The position numbers were made by a program, and so were the translations under genes. This document shows, one piece after another, positions 1-11,608 of a stretch of 64,000 nucleotides of DNA (position 1 is the stretch's first letter; the number at the start of each line of letters is the position of its first letter). The DNA comes from Tuctoria greenei. Lineage: Eukaryota; Streptophyta; Magnoliopsida; Poales; Poaceae. The stretch spans positions 158,494,929 through 158,558,928 of the forward strand of contig JAYESD010000009.1 in assembly GCA_036927565.1 (NCBI GenBank), given 5' to 3'. The notes below the pieces were generated by a model that saw only the letters and a program-made list of their open reading frames with translations, ran no database searches and was not told the origin of the DNA.

Positions 1-210
1 CACCCTTTTAAAACACTGTCTGGGAGAACTATGGAAGGACATTTTTTTAGAAGAACATTTCAAAAAGTTTACTAGGAACCTATTCTTGACATTGTCATTT
101 AATGCATTGTTTAAAGCAAAAGATGGGTTGTGGCATTGCTATGGAAGGCGTCATTTTGCCTGTTGCAGTTGTTTGTTCTGATAAGGTCAACCTGCTGTCG
201 AATTTCGTAG

Positions 211-3200
211 GGACTGCAAGAACATCATTGGTTGTGACAATTGGTCCATCTCCAAGACATCGGGGCGAAACTACAAGTACAATTATGTTCGGGCAAAGAG
301 TATGTTCTACATAGATACATGGAATGGTTTTAAATTCTTTCATCTTGAACTTGTTAAGTAGTGTCAACTGTCAATCTCTAATTTCGCGAAACCAGTGAAA
401 ACAATTATAAGTTGTTTCACTAATGGAGTGATTCATGTCAGCTTTGTTTCATGTCTAGGCTATGAAAGTTGAGAATATGGTGAAATTGAAGGAAGAATTT
501 GACTACAAAAGTTTATGCAGAAGGCTTGATATTGAATTGGATAAGTTAATTGCAGAAAATGAAAGGCAAAAGAAATTTTTCGATGATGAAATTGAGAGAA
601 TAAGAGCAGAATCTCAATGTCGCATAGCTGATGCTGAAACAGAGTGTAAAATCACTTTAGAGGTTTGCTTCCTGCCATTACAATGGATATGAGGATATCT
701 ATTGCTATTTTCTATTGATTTATTAGCCCCTTCATTTTGACCTTGTACATTAGTGATTTTTTTTAAAAAAATTCTTCATACCAATAATTGCCCCCAAAAA
801 ATTACATACCAATAAATTCATGCAATGCACATTCAGCTTGGCAAAAAAAATACCATTCTTTTAGTCAGTAGGTGAGACCATACTGTTTCCTCAATAGTAA
901 TAAAACTACGTTATGTATTTTTGTTGTCTTTCCCTGTTATTTTATTCTTCCGCAACATCTGTTCCTCTACTTGCCATAATTGTTTTGTAGCCATGCAAGT
1001 ATCTGTCTGTCAATTAAAGGCTCAAAGGATTCTATGTTAGTTTCACAGATCATGTGTATGCTTATGTTTAACGAAAAGTGGAAGTAAATCTTTTCAGCTT
1101 AAAGCTCTTATCATCTTTTTCTGTAGCATATTTCATTAATGCCATTATTTAGTTTTGGCTTCTTATTTAACGCAGAATGAGAAAATGAAATACCACCAGG
1201 AATACTTGGACTCAATTAGAATAATGGAGGAGAAGTGGAAAGTACATCAACAATCACCCAAGAAACAGGTTCATATTGATTCATTTTCAAAAATTGAATA
1301 TTGAGTCAATTAAACCTGATGCTACTTTTATTGGTGTGGGGTGAAATATTAATGTCACGTTTTCTTTTGTACATTCTAAATAGGAATGTGATCTCTTATG
1401 TGTTATTCTTTTTTCTTTTGCGCTGTAGATTAAAGAAGCTGAATCTACATCAAATGATGCTGAAGAAGTGCATAATTTACTGCAAAATGAGAAAATGCTA
1501 CGTCAATCTGCTGAAGATGAAGCAAATAACCTTAAAAATGAAGTATTACACTGGAAGAAGATGGAGGTACTGTTGGCTCAAAGTCTTTTCTACTTTGTAA
1601 ATAAATTCTTGCCTGAATGTCCTGATACCAAATTAGGATCCCTCTCTTTACTCCGCTCTTCTCATAGGCTAGAGCTACAGCTGAGGTAGTAAAACTCCAG
1701 AAAATGCTCAATACAGAAGCTAGCGGGAAAGAGAAACTTGAAGAAGAAATATGTGTTTTGAGGAATCAGTTATTGCAGATGAGCCTGGAAGCTGATGAGG
1801 TAGGTGTTAAAACTGTCTACTGCAAGTTATTTTTTTTGGGAACTTATATTTCCATTGGTGGCAATGTGGCATGCACTGTGATACTAATGTTCCTCTCTCA
1901 TTTCTATTTTGTACTATCAGACAAGGAGGAGCCTTGATAGAGGAGATGGACCAGGGAAAATATTTCCTGGTTTAGATTCTTTGGTATCTCAGACTCGAGC
2001 TTCACAGCCCAGAGAGCAGAGCAATGGACCTAAGCAACCAACTGCTCAACTCTTCGAACAAGGTGGTTATTCCATTTTGATTATTTTCTTGAAAACTGAA
2101 TTGGAGCTAAGGTCCAGTAATTCCGTATCGTCTTTGATTTCATGTATACTTCAGGTTTTAGAACTAATTGGTAGGGCCAAATACTTGATTATAGCTACTA
2201 GTTACAATTAGAAGGGAATATTATCCATTAAGGTTGAGTGTCATGAGTACAAATAGCCCCTAGGGCTAGGGGCCTGGCCCAATAAACCCATACACACAGT
2301 CCAACACCCCCCCCCACCCCTAGTCCCAACATCTAGCCACGACAGATGTTGAGACTGGACGAGTTACTCGGTGAACACCGTCGAAGGGAGTCCCTTCGTG
2401 AAGATGTCGGCGAACTGCGACGACGTCAGAACATGCAGGACTCACGCCTCCCCGAGTGCTACCCGCTCACGAACGAAGTTAAGATCGATCTCCACGTGCT
2501 TCGTGCGCTGGTGCTGCACCGGGTTGGTGGAGAGGTAGACGACACTGACATTGTCGCAGTAGACCAACATACTCCGAGCGAGGGGGGAGTGGAGCTCCTG
2601 AAGCGGCTGCTGAAGCCAGAAGGACTCGGCCACGCCGTTAGCCACAGCGCGATACTCCGCCTCGGCACTCGAGCGGGACACTACGTGCTGTCGCTTCAAG
2701 GACCAGGAGACGAGGTTGCCGCCCAGGAAGACAGCGTAGCCGGAGGTGGATCGGCGTGTGTCTGGGCAACTTGCCCAGTCAGCGTCGGTGTAGACGACTA
2801 GGTCGGAGGCAGAGTTGCGCCGCAGAAGGAGGCCGTAGTCGAGGGTGCCACGCAGGTACCGAAGGATCCGCTTCACCGTCGTGAGATGCGGCTCCCGCGG
2901 ATCATGCATGTGGAGACACACATGCTGAACCGCGTAGGAGATGTCCGACCTGGTGAAGGTGAGGTACTGTAGGGCACCTGCAAGACTCCTGTAAATGGTG
3001 GGGTCGGCGACTGGGGCGCCGTCCGCCGAAGACACCTTCGCTTGGGTGTCCACGGGAGTGGAGCACGGCTTGCAATCAGCCATGCCCGCTTGCTCGAGGA
3101 TATCCAGGCAGTACTGTCGTTGGTGGAGGAACAGACCGCCCAGGCGGTGCTCGACCACAACGCCCAGGAAGTGGTGGAGCTGGCCAAGGTCCTTCATCGC

Positions 3201-6200
3201 GAACTCCCGCTGCAGAGCGGAGATCGTGCGCTGAAGGAGAGTCGGGCTGGACGTCGTGAGGACAATATCGTCCACGTACAGGAGGAGGTACACGGTGTCA
3301 GCCTCTCGCCTGTAGACGAATAGCGAGGTATCTGACTTGGCCTCGACGAAGCCTAGCGAGGTCAGGAAGGAGGCATACCGGTTGTACCAAGTCCGAGGCG
3401 CCTGCTTCAGCCCGTACAGGGACTTGTTCATCCGACAGACCAAGTTTGGGCGGGCTGAATCAACGAACCTTGTCGGCTGACTGCAATACATCGTCTCCGT
3501 CAGCGTCCCGTGGAGGAAGGCGTTCTTGACGTCCAGCTAGTGGATAGGCCAAGAACGTGAGAGAGCCAACGACAGAACGGTGCGAACCGTCGCCGGCTTC
3601 ACCACCGGGCTGAAGGTCTCGTCGTAGTCGACGCCGGGACGCTGCGTGAAGCCGCGAAGAACCCACCGTGCCTTGTACCTCTCCAGGGACCCATCCACCT
3701 TCCTCTTATGCGTGAACACCCACCTGCTCGTGACAACATTGCCACGACCAGGACGGGGAACCAGATCTTAGGTCCGGTTGGCAAGCAGGGCCACATACTC
3801 TTCTTCCATAGCCCGACGCTAGTGAGGATCGGCGAGGGCGCTACGAACAGAAGAGGGGATATGCGAGATGGGTGAGGAGGCAGGTGGTGGAGAGGTCGAC
3901 GAGGAGAGGACAACCCCGGGGAACCGCTCCACCGGCCGTGGGAACCCAGCGGCACGTCGGGTCACCATCGGGTGGACGAGGCTAGGATCCCGGTGGAGCA
4001 GCGAGGGTGGTACACTGGAGGCTCGGTGCGGGAAGCGACCGGTGCACCAACCCGCGCTCGTCGCTGATAGACAATAGTGGGCTCAACATACCGCGACGTC
4101 GGGGCCGCGCGTGGCGCAGCGATCGAAGTCGGGGATGTCGGGGCCGCGCTCGGCACGGCAGGCAACGCTGGGGCCGCGTGTGACGCAGCGGGCGACGTCG
4201 TGGACGGTGGGGCTGCACGTGGCGCATCGGGTGACGTCGGGGACGGTGGGGCAGTGCGTGGCGCAGCGGGTGACGTCAGGGCCGGTGGGGCCGCGCGTGG
4301 CGCAGCGGGTGACGTCGGGGACGTCGGGGCTGTGCGTGGCGCAGCGGGAGACGTTGGGGACGTCGGGGCCGCGCGTGGCGCGGCGAGCGACGTCGGGGAC
4401 GCGCTTGGCGCAGCGAGCAACGTCGGTGACGCCGGGGCCACGCGTGGCACAGCTGGTGGCGTCAGGGACGCCGGTGCCACATAAGGCACAACGGGAGAGT
4501 AACCTGCAGGAGGTAAAAAACAAGGTCGTTGTATAGGAGCGGCCTCAGGGTCAGTGGGAAAGAGGAAGCCAACTCAGCAACAGAGTCAGAGGACGAAGAG
4601 GAAAAAGGAAAAGAGGACTCGTCGAAGACGACGTGTCGAGAGACCAAGATACAACGGGTGGTAAGATCAAGACACCGGTACCCCTTATGGTTAGGGGAGT
4701 ACCCAAGGAAGACACACCAAGTCGAGCGAGGCGCGAGCTTATGAGGAGCGGTGGCGGAGAGGTTAGGGTAGCAAGCGCACCCGAAGACTCGAATGTGGTC
4801 GTAAAGAGGAGGAGTGCCGAACAAAGCAAAGTGAGGAGTAGGAGCACTAATCGCCTTAGTAGGAAGACGATTAATGAGGTAGGTGGCGGTGTGAAGCGCC
4901 TCCGCCCAGTAGCGAGCAGAGTAGAAGCTGGAACATCAGGGAGCGCATGACATCGTTGGTGGTCCGAATCATGCGCTCAACCTTGCCGTTCTGGGGAGAA
5001 GTGTACGGGCAAGACATGCGCAACTGGACACCGTGAGAAAGAAGGAAGTCACGGAACGCAGAGTTATCAAACTCGCGCCCGTTGTCGCACTGGACCGCTC
5101 GGATCGTGCGCCCAAACTGGGTAGACACCCAAGCGAAGAAGTGAGAGAGAGTCGCGAAAGTATCAGACTTCTGCCGCAAGGGAAAAGTCCACAAATAATG
5201 CGAGAAATCATCAACGACCACCAAGTAGTACTTATATCCAGAGATACTGATAGTAGGAGATGTCCAAAGGTCACAGTGAATCAGATCAAAGATGTGCTCG
5301 ACACGAGTGATAGAGTGCGGAAAAGGAAGTCGAACGTGGCGGCCCAGCTGACAGGCATGACAAAGAGACTCCTGAATACCCCGAGTACACGAAATCACTG
5401 AACTACCAGACAACCTCGACATAGCATCAATGTCGGGATGGCCAAGCCGACGATGCCAGATGGTCGAAGAGGCTGTTGTAGTCAGGGCAAGAGGCGGAGC
5501 GAAAGCTGGAAGACACATCGTGTACAGGGGTCTCGGACTCTCACAGCAAAAAAGAAGACGCCGAGTAGTAAGATCCTTCATAGATAAACCAAAAGGATCG
5601 AACTCGATGGAAACACGGTTGTAGTAGTGAAACGGCGAATGGAAAGAAGGTGCTGAATGATATCAGGGGCAACAAGAACATCACAGAGCTGAAAGGAACT
5701 CGACGAACCCAAGTCACCTATTGAGGTGACCGGAAGAACCGACCCATTCCCAACAACGATAGATGGAGGATGAGAAGGGTGGGAAGGGCGGGTAGAAGAG
5801 AGTATACCGACGTCAGGGGTGGTGTGATACGAGGCGCCAGAGTCCACGACCCAGTCAGGACCGGACGGCGTGAGACCCCGCAGGTAGGCCGACGGCATAG
5901 GTCGGGTCACGACATGCCACGGCGATGGCGGCGCTAGAGAGGAAGGCACCACGCCTTGGCTGCCAGCGGAAGTGCCAACATAGAAGGCAACGGCTGGTCC
6001 GGGCACCTGTACGTCGGAACGAGGTCGGACAGCGTTCGTCCAAGTAGTGGCGCCGACAGCGGCTGAGGGGGGCCACAAAACCATAACAGGAGCGGGGTCC
6101 ACGGGACCAGCAGCTCCCGAGCGCCAGGAGGCGGCGCCGGCCACCAGGAGCTGCGGGCTAGCCAGCGAGGGGACGAAGCTGGGGGGAGGACCATTGGCCA

Positions 6201-9200
6201 GCCAAGCGGCGGCGGTGGCTCTCGCTCCGGTGAGGCCGGTGGCGACGCTCGGTGCATCGGCGGCGGCACCCAGGCAGGGTGCGGTGGTCCGGTGGGGCGC
6301 GGATCCGGCGGCGGCCAGGTGGGACGCGGATCTGGAGGCAGCACACGACGATGGCTGCGGCAACCAAGGACACGGGGGCGGCGGCGGCAGCGCCGCTGCA
6401 CTCGACGACGGCCGCGCCGTCAGGGCAGCGGGGATCAGGGGCGTGGATCCGGCGGCAGCCAGGAGAGGCGCAGATCTGGGAGCAGCACACGGCGGCGGTA
6501 GCGCGCCCAGGGATGCGGTGGCGGTGCGACTCTGGAGGCGGCAAATCTGGCAAAGAGAGCCCCAGCGGTGGGAGCCCCGGCGGCTGGTCCCGGCGGCGGC
6601 GGGGAGGGAGCCGGTGGCGGTGGGGAAGGGGCCGACAGCGGCGGATCTCGTTGTGCCGGCGACTGATCCGGTGCCGACAGGGGCAGATCTGGGCCCCGTC
6701 GGGCCAACCGTGGCGGCGGCGGTGCGCTGAAGGGGAGGAACGCCGGCAAGAGAAGGAGATGGGGGGAGCGGTGGCCTTGCCGGCGGCGGCGGTGCCTGGC
6801 GCACTGGGCGTCGGAAGGCCCGACATCGGGAGTAGGGAGATAGAGGAGAAGAGGTTGGCGGCGGGGTGGGCGGCGCCGGCCGGCGGCAGTTGAGAGGAGG
6901 AGAGAGAGGAGAGAGAAGATTAGGGTTAGCTTTGATACCAAATTAGAAGGGAATATTATCCATTAGGGTTGAGTGTCATGAGTACAAATAGCCCCTAGGG
7001 CTAGATACATGGGCCTGGCCCAATAAACCCATACACACAGTCAACAGTTACCTTCTTAGGTTACAAGGGTGTGCAAAAATTCCGTTCTCTTGTCCTAGCA
7101 ATTTAGAGGCCACCTTCCTTTGTTCTTAAATATATGGTGTTTAGGACAACCAATCTAGTTCAAATTGTACTAGATTGTTGTCCTAGACGTCATAAATTTA
7201 AGAATGGAGGGAATATATGGTTAGGACTGCACTTTCTTCACCTAAAAAGGATTGCACTCTCCATTCTCACAAGCTCAAAGACTACCAGAAGAAATAAACG
7301 ATGTGATGCTTTTAAACACATAACTGTACTACTATCCGTAGTGTAGTGTCAGGATGCTTGTAGAATGTAGTATGATATTGTTAAAATATGGAGATAATGA
7401 ATGAACTGTAAATTTGGGGGTTGAGATGAAATACTTAGTAGTGAAAAAGGTCAAATTAGAATTTTGTGAAACATTGTTTGCCTTGTTGCAGTTCCGATTG
7501 TTAGTTCCATCCCAGCTATTGATGTGTTTGCAAAATTGTACAATGTTTGAAGTTTTACTGTCTCTGTTTCAGTTGGACTGCATAAGATATTGTCGTTGCT
7601 TGAATCTGAAGAGCCTGATGTTCGTGTTCATGCTGTGAAAGTTGTCGCAAATCTGGCAGCTGAAGGTAATTGCTGCGTTTTCATCTGTTGATTCTTCATA
7701 ATTGATGTAACTGTATTGGGAGGTTCTTTTTAGTTATTACACTGATCATCTTTTTCCTGTCATCACTTCATGCCTAGATATGCACTCTGCATTTCATATG
7801 CTAACCTATGCATGGCTGCCAGTTACTTGGCATCCTGATGTATGCCAATGAATTATGAATATATTTTTGTATTGGAATAGGACGTATTTCACCTATGCAT
7901 GCAATGTACTCCTGATTTTTTGCGATGCACACTAGAAATATTTCTTTGAAGCCTGCATCTGCAATGCTGTTGCCGCAAAAATTCCCACCAGAGTTTATTA
8001 CCTATGTTTGTATACTACATGCAAATAATTGCTTTTATATTACTTTATTTTACTTGAAAGTCCAACAGTGTGTATTTTTGAGAAATTTTTTTACATAATC
8101 TTGAATTAACCATGCTCAACATGGTGTCCTTCAGAGGCAAATCAGGAAAAGATTGTAGAAGCAGGTGGCCTTACTTCTCTCCTTACGCTACTTAGGACCT
8201 CTGACGATGAGACAATTCGCAGAGTGGCAGCTGGAGCAATCGCTAATCTTGCAATGAATGGTCAGTGAGTCAAACGTGTTTCACAATTCAATGACAGGGA
8301 TCCTTTGAGCTTTCATAGGTAGAAAATTGGTTTCATTATTGTTATATTTATGTATGCAGAAACAAATCAAGATCTTATCATGGCTCAAGGAGGTGTAACC
8401 CTATTGTCAATGACAGCTTCTGATGCAGAGGACCCGCAAACTCTAAGAATGGTAGCTGGAGCCATTGCTAACCTTTGCGGCAATGGTAACTATAAATTTC
8501 TACAAGTTTCCTATGTAGGAATTTGGTCTACCCTAAGATAATGACATACATCAGAAAGCTGATACTTACCTCATTATATTATTTAATTCAAGATATATTT
8601 GTAACTCGAGTCTTAGGTTCTGTTAAAGAACAATTGTTGGGGCCTATATTTTTGGCTAGTCACCTGCAATGTTCATTAGTCGTCTAGTCGACTCTAGTCG
8701 CCTAAGGGCTGACTAGGGCGACTAGATCGATTAGTCATCAATATGGGCGATTAGTCGATCCTAGTCGACCCAATAGTCGTCCCTAGTCGTCCTGGATATT
8801 TTGGACGACATATCTAGTCGATACTATATATATGTCAACATATATATACATATTACATACACAAATATCAATTTTGCATAACATACTTCAACTAACAATT
8901 TGCAGCACAATTTACATTTGCAATACAAGCATGACAGCCTTGAACAACTTACAAAAGTAACATAACCCAGCAGACCAGGATCAACTATCAAGCATAACAT
9001 ATTATCAGTATTCAGTAATGAACAATGACAGCAGGGTGCAGGGCAGCATGAACCTTGGCATGTACAGCAAAACATGGATCATATATGCAGGTGCATCAAG
9101 TGTACAAATCTGAACAAGTATATGCAGGTGCATCAAGTGTACAAATCATGATCAGAGCATCAGTGCATCAGGTGTACAAGTCTGAACAAGCATATGCAGG

Positions 9201-10829
9201 TTCATATATGCAGATTTCAACTTTTCAAATGTACAGCAAACCATAAGAGGAATCATCAGAGCAAACCATCGGAGGAACTCAAGTGTACAACAAACAAGAA
9301 ACAAGAGAGGGAGGGTTGAAACTTACCATCCACCGACGAACTCATGGAGGAGGAGAAAGGAGAGGCGCACGGGAAGACGAGGAGAGGCACATGGGAAGAG
9401 GAGGAAATGCGCCGGTGAGGAGGGGGGCGAGCGTCGGTGAGGGGATCTCCGCTTCTCCGGGCGGCGGCGGCTTACTCCAGCGGCCTCGGAGTCGGAGCGG
9501 ACGCGGGCGGCGGCTCCAGAGTAGGGGAAGGACGCGGGCGCTGATAGGAGTCGGGGAGTCGGGGAGGGGACGCGGGGATACAGGGTATAGTAACCCTAAT
9601 GGGCCACAGTAAAGGCCCAACTCTATTTTCCCTTACAGACCTGATCGTCCAGACTAGCCTGATTGCTAATCGGCTGATTAGTCGCCCTAATCGGATGACT
9701 AATATTTTGATCGCTCTAATCGAGTCGTTCACCCTAATCGTGTTGTGGTTACTGATAAGCCCGACTAATCGCGACTAATCGGACGACTAATGAACAATGG
9801 TCACCTGTAAGATTGACATAGGTTCTTCAAAATAACTAAACTTCAGAGATCAAGACTCATCTATCAGTGTATATTTTCTAAGTGAATAAAATCGTCTGTA
9901 TCCACAAGATGTTATATCTGAGACCTATCCTTTTCTATTACCAGATAAACTGCAAACACGGCTGAGGGGAGAAGGTGGAATCAAAGCATTGCTTGGAATG
10001 GTTAGGTGTGGGCACCCTGATGTTCTTGCTCAAGTTGCACGTGGCATTGCAAATTTTGCAAAATGTGAATCCAGAGCTGCTACCCAAGGTAATCTATATA
10101 TGCTTCCACTGCTACACTGGTTTGAATGGAGCGCATATTGCATAATACAAAGATTTTTAGATTTGATTTTGGCAGAGATTTTTTTTGTATCATCAAATTA
10201 TCAATGCTCAACAGAACTGAAATTTTGATGGTCTAGTGCTTTGATATGATACTCTGATATCATCCTTTCTTCAATTCTCAACATTAAAATGTTTCATCAA
10301 GTTTGAAATGTATATGCTTCTGTTCTATGGAGAAGAATGATAGGTGGATCCTTCATGCAGTCCCATGTATTTTGGTTTTGTTCTGTTTGTATGTCCCATT
10401 ACTCCCATTCCTAAAACGATGTTGTGTGCATAATTTGTGTTTTCAGGAAATAAGGTGGGGAAATCATTATTAATCGATGATGGAGCACTTCCCTGGATTG
10501 TAAAAAATGCCAATAATGAAGCTGCTCCGATTAGGCGGCACATTGAGCTTGCTTTATGCCATTTGGCTCAACATGGTGAACCTCTTGCCTTCCCATTCCC
10601 CCTTCATCTTGTGTGTGACTCCCACGTAATATTATGCTTACAGTTTAAATTGCTCGCTCTTTTTGCAGAAATAAATGCAAAGAACATCATCAGTGAAGGT
10701 GCATTGTGGGAACTCGTTCGGATTGCAAGGGAGTGTTCTCGAGAAGATATAAGGATGTTGGCATACAGAACACTGACATCCAGCCCCACTCTTGAAGCAG
10801 AGATTAATAGATTGAGAATCAAACTTTGA
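211..10829 (+). CDS. ARK: Armadillo-repeat kinesin-like protein (ARK / KIN-U class), 3' part, 12 exons
   Basis: Motor-protein gene whose family acts on microtubules (in Arabidopsis, root-hair and cell-shape control). Exons read from splice sites and phase: 211-299, 459-662, 1176-1268, 1429-1566, 1668-1799, 1921-2062, 7573-7665, 8135-8260, 8360-8485, 9945-10088, 10447-10575, 10669-10829. All introns are GT-AG and every junction keeps frame, giving about 524 residues. Exon 1 carries the end of the kinesin motor (SLVVTIGPSPRHRGET, then FGQR) and exon 2 starts the neck (AMKVENMVKLKEEFDY). Exons 2-6 encode a long coiled coil. Exons 7-12 encode armadillo repeats (HAVKVVANLAAE, RRVAAGAIANLAMN, MVAGAIANLCGN, RRHIELALCHLAQH). 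The stop is TGA at 10827-10829. The nucleotide-binding part of the motor lies before the window. Two introns are enlarged by transposons (5.5 kb and 1.46 kb). The 1668 acceptor is the least certain; an AG at 1671-1672 is an alternative. Confidence 0.93.
2206..2306 (-). repeat. 3' LTR of intronic copia (101 bp)
   Basis: Matches 6941-7046 apart from loss of a short ATACAT-like segment near 2258, one extra C near 2301 and a base difference at 2230. Flanked outside by GTTAC (2201-2205). Confidence 0.92.
2307..2320 (-). other. Polypurine tract of intronic copia
   Basis: The minus strand reads GGGGTGGGGGGGGG immediately before the 3' LTR, as expected for the plus-strand DNA primer. Confidence 0.8.
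2364..6804 (-). pseudogene. Degenerate copia gag-pol polyprotein
   Basis: Read on the minus strand. At 6804-5840 is a Pro/Ala-rich stretch without a recognisable capsid or CCHC zinc knuckle. A protease site WVVDSGASYHTT follows near 5850. The GAG-pre-integrase/integrase (WHRRLGHPD, CDLWTSP, CDNGREFDN) spans 5581-4871. The integrase end and linker lie at 4824-3962. RT (RWVLRGFTQRPGVDYDETFSP; SLYGLKQAPRTWYNRY; YVDD near 3270) and RNase H (ADWASCPDTRRSTSGY) span about 3800-2442, and a short tail ends at TAA 2364-2366. Breaks: stops at 3768-3770, 3537-3539 and 2442-2444, and frame changes near 5580, 4870 and 4490. It cannot make a full polyprotein. Confidence 0.9.
4094..4480 (-). repeat. 39-bp minisatellite inside the copia integrase-RT linker
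   Basis: About nine to ten tandem copies of a GC-rich 39-bp unit. CGTGGCGCA recurs at about 4258, 4297, 4336 and 4375. On the minus strand it encodes a 13-residue Pro/Ala/Thr/Ser repeat (PAAPRAAPTSPTS). The period is a multiple of three, so the expansion kept frame. Confidence 0.85.
6928..6940 (-). other. Primer-binding site (initiator tRNA-Met type) of intronic copia
   Basis: The minus strand reads TGGTATCAAAGCT directly after the LTR end at 6941. It matches the usual TGGTATCAGAGC site with one difference. Confidence 0.9.
6941..7046 (-). repeat. 5' LTR of intronic copia (106 bp)
   Basis: Near-identical to 2206-2306. On the minus strand it runs from TGTTGACTGTG to CTTCTAATT. The end is fixed by the adjacent primer site and by the GTTAC duplication at 7047-7051. 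Confidence 0.93.
7113..7215. mobile_element. Stowaway-like MITE relic in ARK intron
   Basis: Imperfect long terminal inverted repeats. The left end reads TTCCTTTGTTCTTAAATATA...TTTAGGACAACC; the reverse complement of the right end reads TTCCCTCCATTCTTAAATTT...TCTAGGACAAC. Size and the CTCCCTCC-like tip fit Tc1/mariner Stowaway elements. Confidence 0.7.
8667..9799. mobile_element. Non-autonomous hAT element in ARK intron
   Basis: Bounded by terminal inverted repeats CAATGTTCATTAGTCG (left) and CATTGTTCATTAGTCG (right, reverse complement). A perfect 8-bp target duplication GTCACCTG lies at 8659-8666 and 9800-9807, the hAT signature. The first and last ~130 bp are packed with AGTCG/CGACT and ACTAATC subterminal motifs. 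No hAT transposase domain is visible in any frame. The GC-rich part at 9340-9590 may be the old 5' end of a lost transposase gene (inference). Confidence 0.93.
9081..9220. repeat. Short tandem repeats inside the hAT element
   Basis: Three to four imperfect copies of a unit of about 37-45 bp containing TATGCAGGTGCATCAAGTGT and ACAAATCTGAACAAG. Confidence 0.75.
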
Positions 10830-11538
10830 TATAAGTATGAAGTGCAACTTGGTTCACGTGTTATGAAGTTACAGTCCTTGTACAAACAGAGGTGCAATTG
10901 CTCCCAGTGCTGGTAGTCAAGCGCAGGCGTGCGTTGGGCTCATACTGACTTAATGTAAAAGAGTGCCGGTAATAGAGCACATCTCTTGATTTACCCAATT
11001 TTCTCAGGCGTTGGTGGGCAGGAGACTGACTTAACTGAAGAGATTTTGTATTTTATATTTAAGAGTTTTTTTTCTTTTGCCCGGGGGCAGGATACCTTGG
11101 ATAGTGATTCATTTATTCAAATCCTACCATGTGAGGTTACCTCCCTATGTAATTTGTAAAATTATTCCTGTAAAATATCGCAAGGCTAACAGAAGTGACC
11201 TCGCTCTATGGGTGAGCGAGACGCGAGAGCCTGCAGATAAGAACACGTGGCCATGAGTTACACCTGTATTAATTGTACAGTTGCTGATTTGTAGTGTGAT
11301 ATTTGCTTACTGTTTGGCTTAAAAGCTGCTATATCCTTTCTTTGACCACAGTTGCCTACGTATTATATTTTTTTTTGGAGTTTTAGACAACCTTATTATA
11401 CAAAAGGACAAATACTTGAATAGAATTTGATGGTGAAACTTGGTGGTGATAAATATAATGCCTGCCCCTACCTGTTGTAATGCTTTCAGAATATTTGAAA
11501 ACTTGCAGAGAGCTAGTGAAAATTTATATGTATATGGT
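10830..11538. other. 3' flank of ARK gene; no other gene seen
   Basis: Begins with the probable ARK 3' UTR. There is no clear poly(A) signal and no recognised coding or RNA feature. The sequence is AT-rich. Confidence 0.6.
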
Positions 11539-11608
11539 CCTTCCGCCCTCAAATGTTTATTGTTAGTTGAGAAATGAACTAATAAGCGATAGGAGACGGA
11601 GGGAGTAC
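11539..11608. mobile_element. Possible short Stowaway MITE relic
   Basis: The right tip GGAGACGGAGGGAGTA is the typical Stowaway end in reverse. A degraded partner CCTTCCGCCCTCAAATG lies about 55 bp to the left. Only about 70 bp, so a deletion product if real. Confidence 0.45.

Larger units (their letters stand above)
2206..7046 (-). mobile_element. Copia LTR retrotransposon with very short LTRs, inserted in ARK intron
   Basis: Full-length element of 4841 bp in reverse orientation. It is bounded by ~100 bp LTRs (6941-7046 and 2206-2306) and a perfect 5-bp target duplication GTTAC at 2201-2205 and 7047-7051. On the minus strand the LTR begins TGTTGACTG. It is followed at once by a tRNA-Met type primer site (TGGTATCAAAGC), and the far LTR is preceded by a G-rich polypurine tract. 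Domain order protease, integrase, RT, RNase H is copia. The short LTRs and RT motifs suggest the Ale/Retrofit lineage (inference). The two LTRs differ by a 6-bp deletion, a 1-bp insertion and at least one substitution (position 2230), and pol has several stops, so it is an older, inactive copy. Confidence 0.95.

Noticed and set aside
102..314. ATG-initiated ORF at the very start of the window
   Set aside because: The conserved motor segment begins only at the acceptor before 211; sequence before it reads as intron, so the ATG at 102 is not a start.
4077..4536. Long open frames on the + strand over the copia minisatellite
   Set aside because: They arise from the 39-bp repeat and run opposite to the element's pol; no domain.
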